Shown here piece by piece: positions 26,401 to 38,400 of a DNA stretch of 64,000 nt. This stretch comes from Euphorbia lathyris (Eukaryota; Streptophyta; Magnoliopsida; Malpighiales; Euphorbiaceae), in NCBI RefSeq assembly GCF_963576675.1, contig NC_088912.1, positions 11,121,001-11,185,000 of the forward strand. Reading direction: 5' to 3'. Under the pieces are notes generated by a model, which saw nothing but the letters and a program-made list of their open reading frames with translations, had not been told where the DNA came from and did not search any database. A program made the position numbers and the translations under genes. Position 1 is the stretch's first letter. Each line of letters opens with the position of its first letter.

Positions 26401-29400
26401 CACTCGTACTCTCATCTTGAGTTAATAATCTTGGGGCTTCTAGATTCATTTATTCACTAACTTGGGCATTATCCTGCAACTCTAGAATATACCCCATTAT
26501 CTCTACATCACTTGGGATGTCATTTCCATTCACCAAACACTCCATTACGCCCACACTCTTCACCATAATTTTACATCCCCTAATAGGGTGGATTCTTCCT
26601 TAACAAACACAACACAACCCCCAACATATACATTTTAACAAAACATAAAATAATAAGTTCAAGTTTTACCAAGTGGGCGACTTGATTAATTTGCATCATG
26701 CATGTACTAGGAGTATTGGTTCTTTCAAGAGGCGTCATAAGGTACCCTTTATCATCCTTCTTAGATCTTAATTTACCACGTGTAAGAATAGGTGTACTAT
26801 CCCGTGGATCCCATGCTATGTCACATGGTAGCCTTCCTAAAGGTGGGAAGCCCTCGAGGTTGCTCTTTGAAGGATATGTCTTTGTCATCTACGGATATTG
26901 GCTCCACTTCCTCCTTTTCAAACTTGCTTTTCCCCTTCTCAACCTTATTCTTCTTTTTGGATCCAACTTCATCATAAGGAAGGCTAGGTAAATAATACCC
27001 GGGATCCCATACAATGTCACGCAGTATTTTCTAAAGGTGGAATCCTTCAAGGTGGCTCATTGAAAGACACGTTCTTACTATCCTTGGACATTGGTCCCAC
27101 TTCATCACTTCCACACTTGCTCCTCAACTTCATTTTTGCCTTCGGAGTGTACTCCATCATGAGAGAGGCTAGATATATGATCCCCCAGATCCAAGTAAAT
27201 GTGATGCAATGTCTTTTCCCAAGGTGGCAGCTTTTGAGGTTTCTCTTGTAAGGTAGCTTCCTTGTCATATTCGTACATTGGTTCAACTCCCATTGGCTTA
27301 ATCTCCACCATTTTACCGATGCACCTATTCAAATTCAACTCCCAAGTTGGACAAGCACTCAAGGTTGCCTTCTTTTTCTTAATACAGGAACTCTTCTAGG
27401 GTGTAAGAATGTACTTGAATCCATCTTTACATATGGGATATGTGTTTCTTCTTCCTGCATGGGAGGCATGTAATATCCCGCATTTTTGCATTTAAAAAAT
27501 ATATATATATGTAAAAAAAAAGTTTAAAGTTATTATTTTATATATATATATATATATATACTTTTGAGAGATGGTGGTAAATATCAATCTTTTATTAGTT
27601 AATAAATGTTTGTTGCTTATGAAATTTTTGACTTTGAAATTAATGATATTATACATATATAGATAAGTACGAAAATGTGAATAGTTAGGTTATTTAATTT
27701 TAACTATATTCTATTTATAAAATGAATCCACCAAACTTAAATAACTCATATATTTAAGTTTCAGTTTTCTATTACAATTCTTTAAAAAAAAACCGATTAT
27801 TTTTTTTAATAATGTAAAGTTAGGTTTATTTTGTACCATCTTCCATCAAACTTTTTGGCAGCCACCGTCCGGAGAAAGAGCTTTTTACATACTGGTTTTC
27901 ATGGTAATTTATTTATTAGTTATAAATCCACTTACTTTGATCCCTTAATAGTTTAATTTGACTCAGTTTATGATAGAAAATTTTGGAATAATTTTAGTGG
28001 GATATGTTGATCGAATAGGAATTTCAACGGTGTTCGAATGGATTGGGAAGATTGATAGATAAGTTTTGGATCTGGCTATTATTCGGAGTTCGAGGTGAGT
28101 GGTAATTATGGTTCATGACACTATTTGTTTGATTTTGAAATATCTGGCATGAAATCTGTTTGATAAAGTATTTTGTTTAAAATATCTTTCGGTCCTTTGG
28201 TGATTAATATTAAAAAGTTTGATAAAAAAATAGTTCGATCCGATTTTTAAATTTATCTCCTATTTTCGTTCCTTTAAGACAGTTCTGATGAACTTTTCTA
28301 AAAATGTTATTTGTTCAAAATAGTGCCTATTCTTTTTAAATGATAAAAGACTTTCTTGAGCTTAAATTTATTTGTCAAATATTCTCTGCATTAGAGCATA
28401 GGCTTCTGGGAACAGGCCCTTGGTACATTAGTTTGTCTAATATCATTTATCTTATTTGGAAGTAAAAGTTCTTTGAGATTTTACTTAATTCTGTTAATCG
28501 ATTGATTTTATCTGTTACTGTTTGTATTGAAAATCTGAAATTTTATTCGAATTCTGTCGTCTGGATATTTAAGAAATTTTATTCGAATTCTGCCGTCTGG
28601 ATATTTAAGTTATTTGAAAAATATCATGAGATATAAATTATACACTTTGAAACCGGTACATGTGCTCAGTATTATCTGTATCTGTTTTCATGTCTCACTG
28701 ACCTTCATATTAGGCTTGCATTATTTGTCATTGTTTTATCTGTGTATGTGTTTGTCTTTGTGTCAGTTGTATTAGAATCATGCATAAGGTCGGTGAAGAC
28801 ATTCTGTATCTGAATCTGGTAGCGCTACCATCTGTATCTGTTATCTGGCCTTTGGTGATGTGGAATATCATCACTCTGATGTTACTGTACCGTGGTTTTG
28901 ATAATTTCTGTAATTTATTATTATTATTCGATTTACTTGATTTGAGTAATTATCGCAATATTATTTGATTTCTCTGCACCATTATGTTTGATAAATTCTG
29001 AAAACAAATTTGAAACTTATCTGCATATCTACCTGTTCCCCGTCTGTTGTGCTATGATTATCACTCACTGAGATTTTCGCTCGTATAGACGGAAATCTCA
29101 TACCACGTTGATTTTATATTTTTCAGATTAAGATCTCTATAGCTGCGCAGACATTTGGGTTCGATATTGAAGGAGGATATTGTTAGCTAGATATTATTAT
29201 TGTACGTATTTGGAGACTTTTGGATATTTTGTGGTATATATTTTTGTACAGTTTAAGATGTTTAATCATGTTAGAAGGTTTTACTAGTTAGATAAGTATT
29301 GTTTTGAAATTAAATTCAAGGCTAGCATAGGTTAAGGTAATCTTAATTTATGCGCCGGTCATGGCCAGGTTCGGGTCGTGACAAGGCATCACAATCAAAT

Positions 29401-32400
29401 TGTCATGGCCTTCCTAAGAGCATGTGACAAGCATCCATCTCTACAACATCACACATAACTTCATCTTGATAAGCCTCAATGGCGAAAGGAACCTTACACC
29501 GATGAGTAACTTGCAGCTTCTCCACCTTATTGACCTAACCAATATGAAAGGGCCTAGGATATGGCTCGGGAACCAAACCAAACTTGCTCAAGGCAACTCG
29601 ACTAATGACATTCACTTGGCTTCCTCCGTCGATTATCACCTCACATTTCTTTCCAAGAACTAAGTACCGAGTTCTAAATAATTGATGTCATGGGTCACAC
29701 TCTTCTTCACTAGACATTAGCACCCTCATCACAAAATACACAACTTGCTCCTCTCCATCATCACCACCTTCATAGGTATCTCCGTTTTGGCTCCACTCAA
29801 TGTTCTTTGACTCATCTTCATAATGGAATCTATCTTCATCATCATCTTCATAAGTAGCCCCGTGTTGATTCCACTCAATGTTCTGAAGCTCACTCTTATC
29901 ATGATAGACCCCATCTTCATCATATTCCGATGCTCATTCTTAATATGGTAAACTCATTGTTAAGCGATTTTCGCAAGTGCACGGTTTCGCTTATAGTAAT
30001 AAAAAGATATCGAACCCACATGGAATGCTTTTTAACGAAAACTTATTTTAATTCAGTTTGATTCACGTTTTAGGTTTATAATAGGGAAAATCATTTAATT
30101 GGATTTGGTTTTGAGATTGAATTAATAAGAGTTAGATTAGAATATGTAGAATGTTTAGAAATCAATTCTGTTTGAATATGAATTACAAAACAGAAACGTT
30201 TAGTGTTTAGAAAAAGAGAATAAATGTATTCGTTTTCATTAAGCAAAGAAAACAACTTTAAACTTTGTATAAATTATAAAAATGTAATAACGTAAATTCC
30301 TTCAATTGAAAGGCTTTGAACCGCAGACAATCCTCCTACGGTCGGTTTAGATTGCTACCTTAACCAAATTCATTCTTACTTCCGATAAGCCGACTTAACG
30401 ATACGATCATATCGATTGTAAGAATGAATTTTCCCAAGTGTTCAACAAAGATTCCTTGTAAAGATATTGAATTCAACTACATTTTAATGAAAACACCAGA
30501 ACTCACTTCGGATCAATTATAGAAGTGCTACATAAAAATCTATTGAATTGCATAAACTTTATTAGATGAAGTATGAATTTGATACAAGTTTACAGAGAAC
30601 AAGAAGCATGGAAGCTTTCGACGACTTTCAAGTGAACGGATCGTCAATCCTTTCCTTGAACCTCGTTTAGAGTTTGTCAGGCTCCTGGGGCGAATCCTCT
30701 ACTTAATCTTCTCGCTGAATCTTCGGAATAGAGACTAGTCTATCTACTACCAAAATGTAAACTAATATAAACTGATCTTAATCTAAATCTAAATGCTATT
30801 GAGTTTGTAATTATTTGATAAACAACTTGTGTACGGCAAGATGCCTTTTACAAAATCGAACTCTAATCTCTGACTCATTTCTGAGTCAGAGTTTCTGCAT
30901 AAACTCTGCACTAATCTTACAAATCTCACTCTCTCTTCCAACCCTGAAATCAATACTTTATTTATAGATGTTGAAGAGTCATGATTGAAGGGTCGTATCC
31001 GTTGTGAAGAGTCATATCCGCTGGGAAGAGACGTTTCTATCCACCCGAACGAATGCGTTTCTTGGATTTTAAACAAGTGAATGTGGTGCTGCAAGGATTT
31101 CTGATCTTACCGAGAATGGAAATTCTCGGCCGAGAATGAGGGAGCAGTTTTTGGTATTCGAAACGAAGGAGAGAGGCGCCGAACTTTAGCATGTCACGAC
31201 CGAGAATTTAGGATTCTCGGTCGCGACCCATAATTCTCTACCGAGAATTTTGGATTCTCTACCGAAAATTTGGAATATTCTCCCGTTTCTGACTTTGTTC
31301 TCGTCTTCCTCGTATCGGTGTGCTGATTTCTTCGTCTTTTGGCTCCTAACTTAGGGGTTTTCCTTCGTTTTTGACCTCTTTTCGTTCCTATTTGGATTTT
31401 ACCAAATATTTAGGTACCTTGCATGAAAGAAACATATTCGGACATAAAAGTACTCTAAATAGATATAAACAACACGATTTCATAGCAAAACTGATGTAAA
31501 TATTAATGATAATTTAGGTATATTTTGGGCTTAACACTCATCTTCATCATAATTAGATTCATTCACATTATGATAAAATTCACCATCCTGACATAGCTCA
31601 TCCTCGAAATCGTTTTCTCTCTCTTCAGCCCTATTCCCGAAATCACTCTCATCCTAGTCAAGTTCATCATTTTTTTCTATCTCATTCTCGGGTTGGTTCT
31701 CCTCTTCACCAATCTCCTCTATAGGTTCATCTTCTTCATGATAATATTCAAATTCATTACCCTCTTTGTCAACAACCCATTCTTTCCCACGACTCTCGTT
31801 TCCTTCCACTCCTCCCCATAGTTCAAACCGGCCAATCAATTTAACAAGTTACCCAACTCAAATGACATACTACATCCCAATATGCTTGAACCACCAACAT
31901 CTCTCCCATCACATATAGCCATCAACCTCCACACTATAATTGATTTCCTATTCTCCTCAAAAAAATTATCATCCCAAAGTCACGCTCCCCTTCTTCAAGA
32001 TAAATACCCTCACTTTCCTCAAGCATACAAATGAAGTTATGCCTAAGGGGCATTTTATTAAACATATGGGGAGCACCCTTTTTAACATGAGTCTCCCCAA
32101 TATCCTCACATACAAACATTCCTTCCTCCTCATTCATACATGAACTCAAATTCGCATTCACAATTTCATTATCAACAAACTCACAATGTGAATATAATTC
32201 ACCATCAACATTATAAACACCCAACTTGTCACTAGTAATTTGAATACCTATAACTTCAACATGAGAAGGTGAAAATTTATGATTTACCTCTTGAATGTGT
32301 AATGGAGAAAAGATTGGTGATGAATCTTCAGGACGTATCATTGGGTCTCTTTCATTTCTTCGTTAAGGACCCCCAAAGCATTGTTCCATGACGTTTCAGG

Positions 32401-35400
32401 TTTCTAGCTTGAAGCTCTCCATAGAGGCTCTCAACTTTCTCATCTCCTTGGCACGCGCCCAATTTTGCTCCATAAGAGTCTATCTAAGCCCTTTTATGCT
32501 AGCTTCCACATCCTCAAAATGTTTATCTATGGATTCCATCACTTCTTGGGGTAGTCGAGGTTGAACCATTGCCAAAAAGAAGTCTCCAGGAAGGAAAATG
32601 ATTCGACTTAGATACCAATTGATACAGTTAATAACGAGTGAGTTAGTTTTGATTGTAAACTAACAAAGAGATTCTTCTCTAGCTAAACTAGAATGAGCAA
32701 CAAGATTTACGACCTAAACCCCGTAGGAATCAAAGATCCCCATTGATAAAAAGGATGAACACTAACACTTCTCAAAGAGAAAGATGATAATTTGATTGAG
32801 TAAAAAAGTCGAGTCTTACAAATGAAAGAGATGAATTTCTATCATCTCTAAACCTAAAGATGAAATTACATAAAAGGGTAAATACATATAACTAAATATA
32901 TAAAGTTTAAAGGGTAAATAGGGTAGGGGTAAAGGGGTGGCATGAGTTATAAATAAGGGATGGTATGGATTGTAAATAGGAGGTGGAAAAGTTGTAATTA
33001 GAAGGGATTTGGAGTGAGATTCAAGATTGATCTTGTAAGGAATTTTAAAAGTCTACACGACTTGTGAGCTTTTAATTCGAAATTTAGCTGGTCATTTTTA
33101 TAGGCCACATAACGTGTGGAGTTTCCACACAACGTGTGGGCTTGGTCCTAACTCTCTGATGTTTATTTAAGCAATGCTTGTGACGTGTGGGATCTACACA
33201 AATGGCCTTTCCTTTGCCTTGGTGTATTTCCTCTTCGACTTGGTTTCTTCCACCACTAATCCCCTCTCGTCTAGTTGACTGGATGCCCAAGGAAGGAGGT
33301 TGTACTCATAAGAAGGTTAGGCTTGGCCCACGCTTATTTTTGGATGCTCTTTCCCTATTGTATCATATTTGATGGAAGGAGGTTGTACTCATAAGAAGGT
33401 TAGGCTTGGCCCACGCTTATTTTTGGATGCTCTTTCTCTATTGTATCATATTTGATGTTGGCATAGTCGGGTTCACAATTTATAGTAGAGGAACTTAAGA
33501 GTGAATTTTTTTTTTGCAATGGCCCCATCTAAAGCTTAATGACTAGATGGGTTCAGTAAGTGTTCTATCAATGATTTTGGAGTACTGTGGGAACGATTGT
33601 TTGATCATGCGTGTTACGTGCCATAAATGACGATATCTTTAAGGATCACCTTAACCAACCTTTATTACTTTGATTCCTTAGCTGCAAAATCCTTAGCATT
33701 TATCTCATTTTCGTCCAATTAGCCTCTGCAATGTTTTTTATAAAGTTATAACTAAATGCATCATGATCCATCTCAAGTACTTTCTGCCAGACATTATTGG
33801 CCTAACAGAGTAATTTCATGCCAGGTCATCAAATTACTGAGAATATTATTCTTTTCTAGGAAGTTTTTTCTCTCTCTCAAGAATAAGAAGGGCCTAAAGG
33901 TAGCATGATTCTGAATAAAGACTTGGAGAAGGTGTATGATAGGATTAGTTTGAGCTTTATACAATACACATTAAGGGTCATGTACCTACCTCCGCATTTG
34001 ATAAATGTTATTATAACCTGTGTTTATCTCGGGTTTTTTTCAACTAATACGCTAAACCTAATTTGTCTACAAACTTGTTCTGATCTTGACATGCCTAGCT
34101 TAATTGGGATAACATGTGTATGGAGAAAGAGTGTGGAGGTCTTGGCGTGTGCTGAGCTTAGGGTTATAACCTTGCTTTCGTCTCAAAATTATGTTGATGG
34201 ATGAGTACTGAACCAGATGAGTACACTAGGTAATTGTATTGTTGAGTTAAACGATATCAATATCAGATATGAAACATATGACATCAATATTTGAACTCTA
34301 GTTTCACTTGATCAAATAGTTTCCGTAACTTTCTTTTAGTTGCAAGAATATTTACACTAGGTAATTGTATCACCAAGTTAAGTGATCAATATCAGATATC
34401 AGACATATGACATCAATATTTGAAACTCCAGTGTCACTTGATTAAATATTTTTCGTAACTTTCTTAGTTGCAAGAACATTTTACACTAGGTAATTGTATC
34501 ACTGCGTTATGTGATCAATATCATATATCAGACATATGACATCAATATTTGAAACTCTAGTGTCATTTGATTAAATAGTTTCCGTAACTTTCTTAGTTGC
34601 AAGAATATTTGACACTATGTAATTGTATAACCGAGTTAAGTGATCAATATCAGATATCAGACATATGACATCAATATTTGAAACTCTAATGTCATTTGAT
34701 TAAATAGTTTCCATAACTTTCTTAGTTACAAGAATATCTTACACTAGGTAATTGTATCACCAAGTTAAGCAATCGATATTTGAAACTCCAGTGTCTTTTG
34801 ATTAACTAGTTTCCGTAACTTTTTTAGTTACAAGAATATCTTACACTAAGTAATTGTATCACCAAGTTAAGTGATCAGTATCAGATATGAGACATATGAC
34901 ATCAATATTTGAAACTCTAGTGTCACTAGATTAAATAGTTTCTGTAACTTTCTTAGTTGCAGGAATATTTTACAATAGATAATTGTATCACGGAGTTAAG
35001 CGATCAATATCAGATATCAAACATATGACACTGATATTTGAAACTCTAGTGTTAATTGATTAAACAGTTTCTGTAACTTTCTTGGTTTCAAGAATATTTT
35101 ACACTGAATCCAATGATTTAACCATTATGTTTTTTCTTTTGAAGCCAGTGTTTTGAATACTTATTTCATATGTATTTTAACAACCAAGACAAAAACATTT
35201 AGCCCAAAGTTTTCTAACAGAATCTTAGTTAAAGAAAGTTTCTTAAAAAAATCATGTTTGTGAGAAAAATATCCATAACGTATAAATATGTTACTCACCT
35301 CAAACCCTCAGTCCAACCTGGAAAAGGTTCTTTGTAAGTACTAGAAATAATGGTGGGACGAATGATGATAACTGGCAGGTTTTCTTTCAAATATTGAATG

Positions 35401-38400
35401 ATCATTTCTCCCATAAATTTAGTAAATACATAAGTGTTTGGCCATCCATATTTTTCCGCCCTATTAATAATATGAAACCAAAGAAAAAATGTTAATTTAA
35501 TAAGAAAATAAACAGGTATAGCAACTATATAAATGATTTATTTATAAAAAAACTATATAAATGATTCATCAACACAATACAAAATTAACACGAATTTAAT
35601 AGATTAGTTGATGCGTTTAATTTTATATACCTAAATCCACATTTATTTAGCCTTATTTAGTGACTATTTGAGCCAAAGAGCTTAAATTAATTAGTTCTTA
35701 TGTTTATTTCCCTTAGTTGTTGTTAAAAGAAGACGAAGAGAAGTGTTGAAAGCTTTTAGGGGCAATTTGGGAAGAAAAATGGAAGAATTGGCGCTACGGA
35801 CATGCACATGCTACTGCCAGTTGGAACTGTACACGTGGGTGAGGGAATATGCTGTTTTTGATGCCATTGTGTGGTAGTTTTGTATTCCATCTGTTCCATA
35901 ATATTTGCCTTTAAAAGTTAAGACACAAAAATTAAGAAATGTAATTAATATTAACTAAAAGATTTTGTTACCCTTATATTAATTACATCTATTAATTAAT
36001 TTTTTTATCTATTTTTAAAGTAAAAAGGAAACTTAAATAGGGGTATATTAGGTAAAGCATCAATTAATGTACATGGAATGAATCAAAACGTCAAACATTA
36101 TGAAACAAAAAAGTTTCTCTACAAAGACAAATATTATGGAACAGATGGAGTAATTAATTAAGCACTTTTTGATTCTTTAGTCTTTTAGATGCTTTATGGT
36201 TTTATTAAGACGTGACACATGTCCTTTAGGATAGCTTTAGCTTTTTGGAGGTGATATTAAAACTTATTTTTTCTAGACAGATTTAGGGGACACAATCCGT
36301 GGGCACATTTCTAAAAAAAAAGTCATTTTTGTTTCTATCTTCTTCTCTCTTCGTTTTTCATTTTTTCGGAGACATTTATGAGTTATAGAGATTGTTGATG
36401 TGTCCTAGTTCATAGACATTGGTTCTTGTAAAAATGTACTGGTGTCACATTAATAAATACATTAATCTAGTTCATTTATATCTTGTGCTATAATACTTGT
36501 GAAATAGAGAGGGAAAGTGAGTGTGTTTAGAGAGAATGAAAATAAATTAAAGAGAGATGTGAGATAAGGAGGAGATGGTGAATTTGATATTTTATTTTTG
36601 TTTTGAGATTTGTTTATGATAATTAGATAATAAGGAGGTTAATTTATGAAATAAGTAAATATAAAAATAAAAATAGATCTTTTTTTTTTAAACCACGTAG
36701 TTTATGTTTGAAAACGACGCAACCCACATAAGAAACAGATATAAAAGTCATCGCCAATTATATTAGTAACATTTAATTTGAAAAATCCTGAAAATAATGA
36801 AATTATCGATGAAAGATTTATGTTTAGCACGAAAGTCTCCATCGATTTTGTTATTTTTCCTCGGAGCGAGGGGTCGACAGTGTTGGATATTTTGAATGGG
36901 TCACTGTTAATGGGACCCGACTCATTTATATTATTATAAGTAGATAAGAGGTTGAATGAAAATATAACTTTTCATTCTCTGCAAAAAGAAAAGATACGTT
37001 CTTTCCTTTTCTTTTTGTAAAAAACTAAAAGAAACAAAATGTATATTGTCCGTTTTCTCAGATTTCGTTCTTCGTTATTTTTGTCTGACTCGAAGTAACC
37101 AAAGTAACATACTTGGAATTCTAAAAGAGGTATTTATACCGTGAAAACCTTTACATAGTTCGTCAATGTGATTATGTTGTTTAATTCATGTTTAACGATA
37201 TTGGGTATGATGCATTTCAATCATTGTTAAATCAACATATAGACCCTTTGAAACCCCCCTCTAGTTCTGTCTTTGGGTTGAATAAGGTTAGCCTACTAAT
37301 CTGAGTAATAACTTGAATATTTTAAATTATTCCTATATTCTGTGATATTATATTTACATCTCATCATTAACATTAATAGTAAAATTGCATGCAATTCGCG
37401 AGCACGACACATACTATATTGGATTGACTTAATTATGTTATGAATGTGTTGAGTTGGTTTTAGGTTTACTCATTAAACATAAATCCAATAATCGACATGA
37501 TACATGTGTGGAGGGGGGGGGGGGGAGGGAGTTTGGCCATAGGCAAACTGAACCCCAATCATTAGTAAAGCTACGAGAAGACTTCGATAAGGAGTGGGGA
37601 ATGGAACATATCATTATACGTTGACGGTGGTGGCCAAGTTGGTATATGAAACACTATAAGGGACATGGATATCCTGGTGTCGAATCTCCCCCAACCCTAG
37701 GCTAGTTGTCGGTATTAGTTTAAGTGATCCACTGTCACACCCGACCCTAAATGGCATCGGGTATGAACGGAAAACATGATAACAAACTTCTAGCAGTCTA
37801 AAAGCTAAACTTATTTTCTAATAGATAATAATTTATTCGGACTACCTAACGTTTATTTAGTTATTTGGCTTGGACTTGATAAGTCTATCAAGATTCCTAC
37901 GTATCCTGAACGTCTTTTAATATTTAAACCGGGAATCAAAGCCACGTAGTTCTACCTATTTTAGGTAGTTCTCTTAAGTTAGATAGTACTCTTAATTTAT
38001 TGACACGTTGATTGACACGCTAATCATTTAATTGTACAATTTACTTTATTATACTATATAAATATATAGATAAATCATTTTATCAAAACGAATCAAATCG
38101 AATAAACATTTTATCAAACTCGCTTATGAACAAATAACCGTTTTATCAAACCAACTCGTAATCAAATAAATCGCTTTAACAAACCAACTCGTAATCAAAC
38201 AAATGTAAAATATCAAATCATCCAGCATTTTAAAAAGATAATATAACATTTGTGTATGTGTATCCATCCTCGAATTCCACCCGTGTAGCTTATCATAACA
38301 TCAATCATATCAATAATCGAGATATCTCATTCATATTTCGTTCCTTGCCTAACGTTAGGACTACCAGCCGTGCACTCTGGCCATACCGCCATTAGGTATG

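Larger units (their letters stand above)
25205..33281 (-). mobile_element. Degenerate Ty3/gypsy-type LTR retrotransposon, nested and lacking RT
   Basis: Minus-strand element: 5' LTR 32620-33281, primer site, gag-like region, protease, C-terminal repeat region, purine tract, 3' LTR 25205-25775. Two solo LTRs are inserted within it (27469-29383 and 29958-31536). With these removed the internal part is about 3.3 kb and shows no reverse transcriptase, RNase H or integrase, so it is internally deleted or a non-autonomous gag-protease type. Stops break all frames. A solo LTR of the same family sits at 5187-6067. Confidence 0.75.

Noticed and set aside
31934..32341. 135-codon minus-strand frame as an independent gene
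   Set aside because: It sits between the primer binding site and the protease of the gypsy-like element, so it is treated as part of the decayed gag region.
34221..35112. Repeat array as a CRISPR-like locus
   Set aside because: Units are directly tandem with no unique spacers, in a plant intron.
36881..37411. Copia solo LTR
   Set aside because: The start looks right (TGTTGGATAT plus a TATA box), but no matching end or 5-bp duplication could be found, so it is only mentioned as unassigned.
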